DNA from: Limnomonas spitsbergensis
Lineage: Eukaryota > Chlorophyta > Chlorophyceae > Chlamydomonadales
Assembly: GCA_037349105.1 (NCBI GenBank)
Contig: JAYJMM010000080.1
Span: 1,426,001-1,490,000, forward strand
DNA: 64,000 nt
Reading direction: 5' to 3'
The notes below the pieces were generated by a model. It made no database searches, was not told the origin of the DNA, and saw only the letters and a program-made list of their open reading frames with translations. A program made the position numbers and the translations under genes. Position 1 is the first letter of the stretch; each line of letters opens with the position of its first letter. This document shows positions 23,292 through 30,837 of the stretch, one piece after another.

Positions 23292-24464
23292 CGAGTGGGG
23301 GGATGTGTGAGTAGGTGAGTGGGTGTGCGGGCGAGTGGGTGGGTTTGTGAGTAGATGAGTGGGTGTGTGGGCACGTGGGTGGGTTTGTGAGTAGGTGAGT
23401 GTGTGTGTGGGCGAGTGGGTGTGTTTGTGAGTAGGTTAGTGTGTGTGGGGGGCGAGTGGGTGGGTGTGTGAGTAGGTGAGTGGGTGTGTGGGCGAGTGGG
23501 TGGGTTTGTGAGTAGGTGAGTGTGTGTGTGTGCGAGTGAGTGAGTGTGTTTGTGAGTAGGTGAGTGGGTGTGTGGGCAAGTGGGTGGGTTTGTGAGTAGG
23601 TGAGTGTGTGTGTGTGTGAGTGAGTGAGTGTGTTTGTGAGTAGGCGAGTGGGTGTGTGTGCCAGTGAGTGTGTTTGTGAGCAGGTGAGTGAGTGTATGGT
23701 CGACCAGGTGGGTGGGTGGGTAGGTGGGGAGGTAGGGAGGTAAGGAGGCAAGCGGGCCGTTAGGGCAGCAGGCATGTGGGTGGTAGGTAGGTTTGCCAGT
23801 CGTTAATTTTGGAGGTAGGCAGGCAGGTAGACCACCTGGTGCCACGTCCTTTTCCCTTCCCTCGACCCCTCCCTTTGCCCCTCCCTTCGCACTTCCCTTC
23901 ACCCCTTCCCCTCTCCCTTCCCTTCGCTCTTCCCTTCGCCCCTTTGCCCCTCCCTTCGCTCTTCCCTCTGCCCCTTCCCTTCGCTCTTCCCTTCGCCCCT
24001 CCCTTCGCTCTTCCCTTTTCTCCTCCCTTTTCCCACTCCCTTCGCCCCTCCCTTAACCCCTTCCCTTTGCCCTTCCCTTTGCTCTTCCCTTCTCCCCTCC
24101 CTTCAGCCATTCTTCTGCTCATCCATTCACCCCTCCCTTTGTCGTTCCTCTACCCTAGTCTTCGTCCCCCTCTTCACCCCCTCCTTTCATCCCTACCTCC
24201 TCTTCCTCAAGCTTTGTCCCTTCCTTTGCCCTTTACTTCACCCTTACCTGTACCCTCCCTCTGCCTCTTGCTTTGCTACCAGCTCTCCCAAATAACCACC
24301 CCTCCTTTTACCCATAACTTCCCCCCTCCACCTTCCCCCTCCCTTTGCCCCCCCCCCCTCTCATCATCTGAGCTGCCCTCACCCTCTGGCATATGAGCTG
24401 CCCATGCCTTGCAAGTGAGCCTGGCCTTGGAGAGATCATGTGAGCTCATGTGGGTCCCGATCAC
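10413..24464 (-). CDS. F-box/leucine-rich-repeat protein, at least 14 exons
   Basis: Exons in transcript order (partial set): 24383-24464, 22411-22556, 21196-21318, 19798-19970, 18804-18971, 17774-17839, 17268-17444, 16111-16492, 15622-15734, 13428-13584, 12885-13028, 11860-11925, 10949-11090, 10413-10512. All have GT donors and AG acceptors on the minus strand. The first exon holds the F-box core HDLSKARLTCKAWAAHM, which in this family binds SKP1 of an SCF ubiquitin ligase. Later exons read as LRRs for substrate binding, for example LRHLTRLKELHLHLHPI, LGGLTRLKELSLHSG and LSSLTRLTELGVV. Two exons are 66 nt, one LRR of 22 residues. Exon 16111-16492 contains a run of about 14 Glu encoded by CTC repeats on the plus strand. 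The F-box N-terminal half (LPxxLL) and the stop codon were not found; both ends are hidden by repeats. Nearly every exon is flanked by copies of its own splice junction. F-box/LRR is well supported; the full exon chain is inferred. Confidence 0.72.
10520..10790 (-). repeat. about 41-48 bp intronic minisatellite
   Basis: Five to six copies of GAGGGTTTGCCCAGGGTTAG (plus strand) with GGGCTAGTGACATGTTTTCA. It lies immediately upstream, in transcript sense, of the acceptor of LRR exon 10413-10512. Confidence 0.85.
11100..11375 (-). repeat. 15 bp array plus copies of LRR exon acceptor
   Basis: About eight copies of GGGTTCAGATAACGA on the plus strand (11120-11225). On each side lie copies of the acceptor of exon 10949-11090: the minus-strand CAACAGGATGTTGTCCTG recurs at about 11246-11265, and a decayed one lies at 11355-11375. 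Confidence 0.8.
11903..12640 (-). repeat. 78 bp array of LRR exon acceptor junction
   Basis: About seven near-identical 78 bp units (11903-12455), then two decayed ones (to 12640). Each unit contains, on the minus strand, CCCTTCCGGCAG followed by GGAAATGCCTTCCAAGGGG and CTCAG: the acceptor and first third of exon 11860-11925. The period is 26 codons, so the array stays open in frame. Confidence 0.92.
13185..13427 (-). repeat. two extra copies of LRR exon donor half
   Basis: The second half of exon 13428-13584 with its donor (minus: GAGCTCCTGCAG then GTATGAACAGTG) is repeated downstream at 13305-13390 and 13185-13262. The copies are 87-90% alike by eye. They carry the LACLGG and RLKELSL codons and are separated by TCCACACTGTTCA spacer repeats. 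Confidence 0.88.
13840..15621 (-). repeat. large 62-80 bp array of LRR exon donor junction
   Basis: About 27 units. On the minus strand each contains GGCCCTCCCAGGTGGGGTGT, which matches the end and donor of exon 15622-15734 (GGCCCTTCCCAG then GTGGGGTG). It continues GCATCACTCTTTATTCCAAG and the head TTCAGCTACA of the dispersed element. Units differ by presence of an extra CAGCAGTTCAGCTACAC block. Copies carry point differences, so this is not an assembly duplication of identical units. Confidence 0.95.
16510..16945 (-). repeat. degenerate 19-20 bp intronic array
   Basis: About 20 imperfect units of the type AACCCTCAACTTCCAAACCT on the plus strand. It fills the intron upstream of the acidic exon 16111-16492. 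No gene is seen in 16510-17260 apart from this and CCTTAACCCTAAG-like sequence. Confidence 0.85.
17220..17267 (-). repeat. extra copy of LRR exon donor end
   Basis: The minus-strand end of exon 17268-17444, GGGGCTGAG with GTGGGTCTGGGG, recurs 39-40 bp downstream as GGGGCTGAG with GTGGGTCCGGGG. Confidence 0.8.
17460..17650 (-). repeat. GGAGGG-rich purine stretch
   Basis: Plus-strand purine-rich degenerate repeats (GGGAGGGAGGGAGAG, GGTGGGAGGG) fill the intron between exons 17268-17444 and 17774-17839. The minus-strand transcript is therefore pyrimidine-rich here. Confidence 0.7.
18100..18803 (-). repeat. about 130-190 bp copies of LRR exon donor half
   Basis: The last part of exon 18804-18971 (minus: CTGACTCAGCTCACATGGCT then GGAG and donor) is repeated at about 18655-18725, 18490-18550, 18245-18320 and 18110-18185. 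Units carry CAGCTTCCC/GGGAAGCTG spacers. All keep the Leu-rich codons, with drift. Confidence 0.85.
18985..19200 (-). repeat. copies of LRR exon acceptor half
   Basis: The first part of exon 18804-18971 with its acceptor (minus: CAGCCTACGTTCCTTGCGAC) recurs upstream at about 19030-19098, clearly, and at 19155-19215, decayed. This exon thus has junction copies on both sides. Confidence 0.82.
19236..19440 (+). repeat. TTCAGCTACA dispersed element, diverged copy
   Basis: Contains CAGCTACATTTCTGCCAC, CTAGCTACATGTCAGCTAC, AAGAAGCCCTGCTG, CCAGTCAAGGTTCAG, ATCGGCCCAG, GGTGGCCTGG and GCGCACTACTG in the family order. It lies in an LRR-gene intron. Confidence 0.55.
19600..19740 (-). repeat. extra copy of LRR exon 19798-19970
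   Basis: A diverged copy of the downstream two thirds of exon 19798-19970 with its donor (plus: CCTCACCAGCAGCCCAGGA, CCCCTCGGCTGTCCA, GCCTGCCACGCTGACGCATC). It ends in CCAAGAGCGTCAAGG. Confidence 0.85.
19980..20960 (-). repeat. 145-195 bp array of LRR exon acceptor half
   Basis: Five copies, besides the true exon, of the acceptor and first half of exon 19798-19970 (minus: CTCACTCAGACCAACACGGC, then the codons for FIAAAVHLPALRSLTL). They are spaced by one or two G-run blocks (GGCAAGGGGGGAGGGGGGC) with TTGAGGCAGGTTGAGGCA. A decayed sixth copy lies near 20940. Confidence 0.93.
21385..21420 (-). repeat. extra copy of LRR exon acceptor
   Basis: Plus-strand CGGCCCCCCACCTGCAGGGA at the acceptor of exon 21196-21318 recurs at 21387-21406 as CGGCCCCCCGCCTGCAGGGA, followed in both by GTGGGTACAGGAT. 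Confidence 0.85.
21585..22300 (-). repeat. 143 bp array of F-box gene exon donor junction
   Basis: Five copies, besides the true exon 22411-22556, of the exon end and donor. On the minus strand they carry ATCATGCGCAAGGACTTCCC, then codons for PLADSCTMQ, then the donor. Units are joined by CAACCCTCAACCCTC repeats. The true exon reads IMRKLFPLADSCTLQ before its GT. Confidence 0.93.
22565..23720 (-). repeat. GTGAGTGGGTGT-type minisatellite (42 and 58 bp units)
   Basis: About 25 units of GTTTGTGAGTAGGTGAGTGG and GTGTGTGGGCGAGTGGGTGT on the plus strand. It fills the intron upstream of exon 22411-22556. Two long minus-strand ORFs (about 460 codons of Thr/His/Pro/Leu) are only translations of the array. 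Confidence 0.95.
23850..24360 (-). repeat. pyrimidine-rich 12-13 bp array
   Basis: Degenerate CCCCTCCCTTCGCTCTTCC-type repeats on the plus strand. The minus-strand transcript is nearly pure purine over about 500 bases. It lies in the intron downstream of the F-box exon. Confidence 0.9.
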
Positions 24465-25905
24465 CTGCGGGCAGGCAGGCAGATCATGTGGGTCCCTATC
24501 AAACCCTATCATATGGATCCCGATCATGTGGGTCCCGATCACCTGCAGGCAGGCAGGCAATCAGATCATGTGGGTCCAGATCACCTGCGGGCAGGAAGGC
24601 AATCAGATTATGTGGGTCCAGATCACCTGCAGGCAGGCAGGTAGATCATGTGGGTCCAGGTCACCTGCAGGCAGGCAGGCATGCAGATCATGTGGGTCCA
24701 GATCACCTGCAGGCAGGCAGGCAGATCATGTGGGTCCAGATCACCTGCGGGCAGGCAGGCAATCAGATCATGTGGGTCCAGATCACCTGCGGGCAGGCAG
24801 GCAATCAGATCATGTGGGTCCAGATCACCTGCAGGCAGGCAGGCAATCAGATCATGTGGGTCCAGATCACCTGCGGGCAGGAAGGCAATCAGATCATGTG
24901 GGTCCAGATCACCTGCGAGTAGGCAGGCAGATCATGTGGGTCCAGATCACCTGCTGGCAGGCAGGCAATCAGATCATGTGGGTCCAGATCACCTGCGGGC
25001 AGGCAGGCAATCAGATCATGTGGGTCCAGATCACCTGCGGGCAGGCAGGCAATCAGATCATGTGGGTCCAGATCACCTGCGGGCAGGCAGGCAATCAGAT
25101 CATGTGGGTCCAGATCACCTGCGAGTAGGTAGGCAGATCATGTGGGTCCAGATCACCTGCGAGTAGGTAGGCAGATCATGTGGGTCCAGATCACCTGCGA
25201 GTAGGTAGGCAGATCATGTGGGTCCAGATCACCTGCGAGTAGGTAGGCAGATCATGTGGGTCCAGATCACCTGCGAGTAGGTAGGCAGATCATGTGGGTC
25301 CAGATCACCTGCGGGTAGGTAGGCAGATCATGTGGGTCCAGATCACCTGCGAGTAGGTAGGCAGATCATGTGGGTCCAGATCACCTGCGAGTAGGTAGGC
25401 AGATCATGTGGGTCCAGATCACCTGCGAGTAGGTAGGCAGATCATGTGGGTCCAGATCACCTGCGGGCAGGCAGGCAGATCATGTGGGTCCAGATCACCT
25501 GCGAGTAGGTAGGCAGATCATGTGGGTCCAGATCACCTGCGAGTAGGTAGGCAGATCATGTGGGTCCAGATCACCTGCGAGTAGGTAGGCAGATCATGTG
25601 GGTCCAGATCACCTGCGGGCAGGCAGGCAGATCATGTGGGTCCAGATCACCTGCGAGTAGGTAGGCAGATCATGTGGGTCCAGATCACCTGCGAGTAGGT
25701 AGGCAGATCATGTGGGTCCAGATCACCTGCGAGTAGGTAGGCAGATCATGTGGGTCCAGATCACCTGCGGGCAGGCAGGCAGATCATGTGGGTCCAGATC
25801 ACCTGCGGGCAGGCAGGCAGATCATGTGGGTCCAGATCACCTGCGAGTAGGTAGGCAGATCATGTGGTCCAGATCACCTGCGAGTAGGTAGGCAGGCAAG
25901 GGACA
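24465..25905 (-). repeat. 38-42 bp array of the F-box exon acceptor junction
   Basis: About 35 units. On the minus strand each reads GCAGGTGATCTGGACCCACA and TGATCTG, matching the acceptor and start of exon 24383-24464 (GCAG then GTGATCGGGACCCACATGA). Two unit types occur: 42 bp with GGCAATCA and 38 bp with CGAGTAGGTAGGCA. The 38 bp type dominates the distal half. The F-box gene start must lie within or beyond it. Confidence 0.95.
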
Positions 25906-26235
25906 AACGATCGGTCGCCATCAAAGTTGACGTCTTTATGACCTTGCTGCATTAAATTCAATAACTAGGGAAGAGGTAATCTTGCGAAGGAATCCGAAAC
26001 TTTTAGTTGCTCGTGAAGAGCTGTCATGTAATTAATGTATGCACTCTAGCAGACCTGAAAGTTTTGAAGTCCCTAAAAAGCCGTAGTGCCACCAAGCAAA
26101 AACGAAAGTTTCTAATCCAATGAAGGCATCCAGTGGAGGCGATCTTGACCGGGAATTCCGCTGAGGAATATTTAAGAGACACGGTTTTGTCCAAACCGCT
26201 TGCAAGGGGATAGACCTTTTCATTCAGGGAGCTTA

Positions 26236-26395
26236 AGATAAAGTTCGGCTACATCACAACCTACGTCCATGGGGGCTGGTGCAGCAAGCCCTGATGCTCA
26301 GGCCATTAGCGGTTAGCCAGTCAAGTTTTGGAGCCAATCGGCCCAGTGGTGGCCGCCCAGCCCCAAAAGGTGGTCTGGCTCGCAGTAAAACAAAA
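26236..26395 (+). repeat. TTCAGCTACA dispersed element copy
   Basis: Contains GTTCGGCTACATCAC, GGGGGCTGGTGCAGCAAGC, CCAGTCAAGTTTTGG, AATCGGCCCAGTGGTGGCCG and GGTGGTCTGGCTCGCAGT in family order. First of three copies within 800 bp. Confidence 0.65.
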
Positions 26396-26454
26396 CAGTG
26401 AGACGGCCGCTTTGAGGGAAGCATGGCCCAGAGACGCAAGCTAAAACAGCTTTG

Positions 26455-26640
26455 TGTTCAGCACACTGTATCTACAGTTCAGCTACAGTCCGGGTAATGG
26501 CCGAGTTGTCTTGGAGCGTCATGCTCTGCTGATTAGGCTGCTAGGCGCAGGCCAGTCAGAGTCTGATCCCCATGGGGGCGGTGGGGCCATTGGTCGCCGC
26601 CTGGCAGGCCCCCATTGGTGGTCTGCGGCGCTATACAAAG
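26455..26640 (+). repeat. TTCAGCTACA dispersed element copy
   Basis: Contains CTACAGTTCAGCTACAGTC, GGCCAGTCAGAGTCTGATCC, GGGGCCATTGGTCGCCGCC, GGTGGTCTGCGGCGC. More diverged in the middle than the neighbouring copy. Confidence 0.6.
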
Positions 26641-26884
26641 GAATATGAAGCAACCTTTGGGGAATATGAACAGGTGTGTGAACGATAAGAGTGTGGATGG
26701 TAGCGCGGTATGGACAGGGCGGTTAGGTGTGAGGTGCGAGCAGCCAGGAAGTGTGGGGGATGTATTTCCACAAGCTCATACCCGGTATCTGGATAGGGTA
26801 AGATTTGGAATTGTCCATCCAACCGACGGCTGGGCCTGCCATGGCTTTTGCCTGGCTCGGAGGTAAGGAGTGATGGACTGGCTT

Positions 26885-27010
26885 TTTTAGGGTGCTCAAG
26901 CTACACTTCAGCTACAGCCTGGCATATTGACGGCAGCGCTTGCTTCAGTAAGCCTCCGTTGCTGAGGACGAATGGTTTTGTTCCCACGTTTCCAGAGGCG
27001 GCCAATCCTG
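26885..27010 (+). repeat. truncated TTCAGCTACA dispersed element copy
   Basis: Only the head is clear (TTTTTTAGGGTGCTCAAGC, CTACACTTCAGCTACAGCC, CTTCAGTAAGCCTCCGTTGC). The conserved core is reduced to GGCGGCCAATCC. Confidence 0.4.
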
Positions 27011-27498
27011 GTGTCAGATAGACACTGCAGCTGCTATGGAATGCGTCAATGTCCATGCATGCATGCGCGACGGCGACCACGGGTTAAACTATTTGAAATT
27101 GAATTTTTCAATGAACAGATGATCTGCGAAACTGGCCGACCAGCCTGAGGCTTTGAGAATTGCTTTAGGGTCCTACCATTGATATAGCTTTGAACATCTG
27201 CCTGCCTGGCCCAGCTCACATTCTTGGAGAGAAAGAAAGAAGCGCATGCAGAGGAATACGGCACAGACGAAGCCCCCCCACAGGTAGGTATAGGCCCCTG
27301 GTATAGGTTGCTGCAACATATTTTCTGCAGCCACGCAATAAACCTTTTCAAGAGGACCAGGCAGTGCAAACAGGAATGGCTGTGTATCTACAGTGGAGCC
27401 GGAATTGCTCGGATCTTGTCGATCGAACCCCAAGCCAGCGTCCCATACTCCTATCCCTTCGCCAGCCAAAAAACGCGCATGCAGAGCCCTGTTAACTG

Positions 27499-27884
27499 AC
27501 CTGCAGAACCTCGATCGGCACAGCTGCGAACAAGCTGTCGTGCTCATTAGAGCCCACGTTAAGCCTGGCAGCAGGCTTGGCTTGGCAGCGCATTTCTTTT
27601 GCCCTGCCTGATTTGGCGTGGCTTGGCTTCGCAGCAGATTTCTTTGGACGACGCAATTCCCTCGCTGATATCGTCTCTGCCGACATGCTGCCTTGGTTGT
27701 AAGGATCCGAGCCGTTCCTAATGCTGTCGGGCACTTTTCCTTCCTCACGCGCCTTCATTTCCTTCATCGTGAACAGCTCATCGGGCGTCCTGGTTTTCTC
27801 CAGCTGACGCGGTATAGCTGCTGCGGCTGCCAAGCCCTTCCGTTTAGCTGAGGAGGCTCTGCTCTTCATGGTACTGGTGCCCAT
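27499..27884 (-). CDS. hypothetical basic protein, first recognisable exon
   Basis: A 128-codon minus-strand frame opens with ATG at 27884 (MGTSTMKSRASSAKRKGL), is rich in Lys/Arg/Ala, contains KTRTPDELFTMKEMKAREEG and PKKSAAKPSHAKSGRAKEM, and ends EVLQ at a consensus-like donor (CAG then GTCAGT) at 27498. Basic clusters could be nuclear localisation signals. A possible later exon at about 27223-27310 reads GAYTYLWGGFVCAVFLCMRF, a membrane-like stretch. Upstream frames (27885-28174) are open but look less protein-like and may be 5' leader. I do not recognise the family. Confidence 0.45.
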
Positions 27885-28489
27885 GAAAAGCTCCGAGTCG
27901 AGCTCTTGTGCTGTGTCTCGACACGCCTTTGCTGTCGCTCCGGCACTAGTGAACAGTGAGCTGGGTCGATCACAAAATTGCTATTACGAAAGGACTGGGC
28001 GCTCCGCGCAGTGCTACAGCTGGCCCTGTTTATTGATGTATCTTTGAACCCTGTCTCTGCTGACGATGTGCGGCTGGGAGACAAATGCGCCGCGCCAGCA
28101 AAACGAGTAATTTGATTTTTGATTTCCGTAGATCCAGGGCAGATCGACAGTTGGCTGTGAACCCTCATGCTCATGTACCCCCGGTGGTATCACACTAGAT
28201 AAGGGTGAGCAACTTCTGTGCCGACCCAAGGGAGAAGTTGGTATCAACCTGTGAGCAACATTCAAACCTGAGCAAACGCAGTCTTCTGCATTTTTCATTA
28301 ACCTCTGCATCTCCAACATATTCTACAATGAAATTCTAACGGGGCCATGACATTCGGCAGACTGTCCTACCCCTCTTCGGATAAAGGAGGGGCACCTGTG
28401 CGATCTCTGTCCCTGGAATTGAGGGGTGCAGTAACTGAATTAGGGGTAGGATACGCGGAGGAACCTGGCAAAACGCAAAACCTTGACTT

Positions 28490-28695
28490 GGTCTTTCTCG
28501 ATATTCGCTCCGCGCTGCTGTCACGTGGAAGAGGGACAAGCATGGTATCCATGGGCCGAAGCCCGTCCAGAAGTACCTGTCCAGCGGCGATTTCACAGTC
28601 GAGCTAGCTCAGCAGATGACGAGCAGGGGCAAGACGACGACCGCCTGGGACGAAGCCCTGCAGTTCTACAGGCTAGTGATAAGAATGCTTTGAGT
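28490..28695 (+). CDS. possible 3' exon of an unknown protein
   Basis: A plus-strand frame reads KPVQKYLSSGDFTVELAQQM then TTTAWDEALQFYRLVIRML before TGA (about 28692). It looks like real protein but has no start in the same frame and no family I recognise. It may be the first part of the repeat-rich gene that follows, or a separate gene. Confidence 0.25.
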
Positions 28696-28739
28696 GATGC
28701 ATCAAACATTTCCCCTTCCATGCATGCTCCCATCTAGTG

Positions 28740-29211
28740 GTCCATGTCCTCCAGTGGTCAAAACTGGAGCCCAGGGCAGCATGCAGCAACATGGAGGTGC
28801 CGCCTCCCCCCTGTCTCAGCTGGCCTAGGCCTGCTGGAGCCCAGGGCAGCATGCAGCAACATGGAGGTGCTTCCTCCCCCCTGTCTCAGCTGCCTAGGCC
28901 TGCTGGAGCTTAGGGCAGCATGCAGCATCATGGAGGTGCCGCCTCCCCCCTGGCTCAGCTGCCTAGGCCTGCTGGACCTTAGGGCAGCATGCAGCAACAT
29001 GGAGGTGCTGCCTCCCCCCTGGCTCAGCTGCCTAGGCTTGCTGGAGCTTAGGGCAGCATGCAGCAACATGGAGGTGCCGCCTCCCCCCTGTCTCAGCTGC
29101 CTAGGCCTGCTGGAGCCCACAATAGCATGGGCCTTGTACCTGATGGCTAGGGCTGCTGGAGCTCTGGTCATGCTTCAAAGCCTGGAGCTGCTGCCACCCA
29201 CTTCAGCTTAA
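28740..29211 (+). repeat. decayed coding repeats upstream of the 29.2-30.8 kb gene
   Basis: Six units of about 68 bp, GGCAGCATGCAGCAACATGG with CTCAGCTGCCTAGGCCTGCT, are the DNA version of the GSMQQPGAAATPLSQL repeats in the gene downstream. Here the Gln codon CAG of GAQGSM is TAG in three units, and one unit has an extra base. The region is therefore non-coding in its present form or spliced out. Confidence 0.75.
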
Positions 29212-30837
29212 CAAGCTAAGGTTACCCTGCCATTCCCTGGCATCGTTGACCTGCCTGAAACTGAGGAGTTGTTCCTGTACGAGTACCTTGACCGTCAGCT
29301 GCTCCCAGCGGGTGTGTCTGATGTGGCAGAGCTGATCAAGGAGACTAAGCAGCTCTTCAGATCGCGCCGGGGAGCACCGGCAGCATGGCGCCCTGCCCCC
29401 CCCCCCTCCCTCCAGGACTTGGGACAACACAGGGGGCCCACTGTCTCTGACATCCTTGCTGCATTGGCAGCAACACGTGATGACCCCCACAAACTTATGC
29501 TGCTAGCTGATCATGCTGCAAGCCAGCTTGGAGGTGCCGCCTCCCCCCTGTCTCAGATCCCTAGGTCTGCTGGAGCCCAGGGCAGCATGCAGCAGCCTGG
29601 AGCTGCTGCCACCCCCCTGTCTAGGCCTGCTGGAGCCCAGGGCAGCATGCAGCAGCCTGGAGGTGCGGCCTCCCCCTTGTCTCAGCTGCTTATGTCTGTT
29701 GGAGCCCACAGCAGCATGCAGCAGCCTGGAGCTGCTGCCACCCCCCTGTCTAGGCCTGTTGGAGCCCGCAGCAGCATGCAGCAGCCTGGATCTGCTGCCA
29801 CCCCCCTGTCTCAGCTGTCTAGGCCTGCTGGAGCCCGCAGCAGCATGCAGCAGCCTGGAGCTGCTGCCACCCCTATGTCTCAGCTGTCTAGGCCTGCTGG
29901 AGGCCACAGCAGCATGCAACAGCATGGAGCTGCTGCCACCACCCTGTCTCAGCTGTCTAGGCCTGTTGGAGCCCACAGCAGCATGTTGCAGCCTGGAGCT
30001 GCTGCCACCCCTTTGTACTTGATGGCTAGAGCTGCTGGAGCTCAGGTCATGCTTCAACAGCCTGGAGCTGCTGCCACCCCCCTTGGCCTGCCATCTTCGT
30101 TGGACAGCCAGGTCCTTTTACAGGAGTGCCCTAGGCTCAAGAGGCCTGCTCCTCAGGATAAGGCACCCAACAAGCATGCCAAGGTGGGTGTGGTCAAGTC
30201 CAATCAGAGGAAAGGGATGTGGCTCAGGCACCATGTGGGGGCTAAGCGTGCTACATTGTCATCAGCATGCACGCCTATCAGTACCCCATCAGAGATATCC
30301 TTGTTCAACCAACTCTTCCCCAAGTTCTCCAGCAAAGGACGGACGACAGACTGGGATGCAATGGCTAGGGAGTTCAATAATGAGGTTGTTCATGCCCTGG
30401 GCCAACAGCAGTCCGCAGGGGCCCAGGGCAACAGCCTCAGACCAAAGACCTCGAGGCAACTGCTTGAATTCCAGAAGAGGGTCACCAATGAGCTGTGTAG
30501 GAGGGACACTGCTGCTTTGAGTGAGGCACTGAGCTGCACATCCATGCAGCCCCCTCCCTTCACTCCTGGTGTGCAGAACGCCATCGACGCCATCAGCCTG
30601 GTTCTGGATGCAGCCAAGGCCATCAAGAGGATGGACAGTGCTTCTCCAGCATTAGCTGCTGCTCTTTTTGTGTCCAGGAAGCAGTTTGCCAGCAAGGCCA
30701 AGGAGAACAAGGGCACACGGCAGGGGGAGGGACAGAAGAGCTGTGCTGCTTGCAACACGATGCCTAAGGATGGCGTCGGGTTGTATCAGCACCGGGCCAC
30801 TTGTGAGACATACCAGGCAAAGTATGGGAAGAAGTAG
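29212..30837 (+). CDS. repeat-rich protein with C2HC-like finger, probably transposon-derived
   Basis: Open for 541 codons to TAG at 30835-30837, without introns. No ATG lies near the 5' end, so the start is uncertain; an acceptor before GTTACCCTGCC (AG at 29219-29220) would keep the frame. Order: ETEELFLYEYLDRQLLPAG; about nine copies of a 16-24 residue repeat of the type SMQQPGAAATPLSQLSRPAG (codons from about 29540 to 30080); basic KSNQRKGMWLRHH; a segment FNQLFPKFSSKGRTTDWDAM then AREFN, which resembles a Myb/SANT-like trihelical region; and a C-terminal CAACNTM followed by YQHRATCETY, a possible zinc knuckle or finger (C-x2-C, H-x4-C). Intronless structure among intron-rich genes suggests a mobile-element or domesticated origin. 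Function unknown. Confidence 0.65.
   Translation, partial: QAKVTLPFPGIVDLPETEELFLYEYLDRQLLPAGVSDVAELIKETKQLFRSRRGAPAAWRPAPPPSLQDLGQHRGPTVSDILAALAATRDDPHKLMLLADHAASQLGGAASPLSQIPRSAGAQGSMQQPGAAATPLSRPAGAQGSMQQPGGAASPLSQLLMSVGAHSSMQQPGAAATPLSRPVGARSSMQQPGSAATPLSQLSRPAGARSSMQQPGAAATPMSQLSRPAGGHSSMQQHGAAATTLSQLSRPVGAHSSMLQPGAAATPLYLMARAAGAQVMLQQPGAAATPLGLPSSLDSQVLLQECPRLKRPAPQDKAPNKHAKVGVVKSNQRKGMWLRHHVGAKRATLSSACTPISTPSEISLFNQLFPKFSSKGRTTDWDAMAREFNNEVVHALGQQQSAGAQGNSLRPKTSRQLLEFQKRVTNELCRRDTAALSEALSCTSMQPPPFTPGVQNAIDAISLVLDAAKAIKRMDSASPALAAALFVSRKQFASKAKENKGTRQGEGQKSCAACNTMPKDGVGLYQHRATCETYQAKYGKK

Noticed and set aside
22384..23902. Two minus-strand ORFs of over 460 codons rich in Thr, His, Pro, Leu
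   Set aside because: They are translations of the GTGAGTGGGTGT minisatellite in several frames at once. Only the last few dozen codons (22411-22556) overlap a real exon.
24465..25905. CRISPR-like array
   Set aside because: Regular 38-42 bp spacing, but no unique spacers, and the units match an exon border. The context is eukaryotic.
28740..29211. Alternative genetic code with TAG as glutamine
   Set aside because: TAG replaces CAG in three coding-like repeats, but UNG and the downstream ORF both end correctly at TAG at the expected protein length. C-to-T decay of non-coding repeats is simpler.
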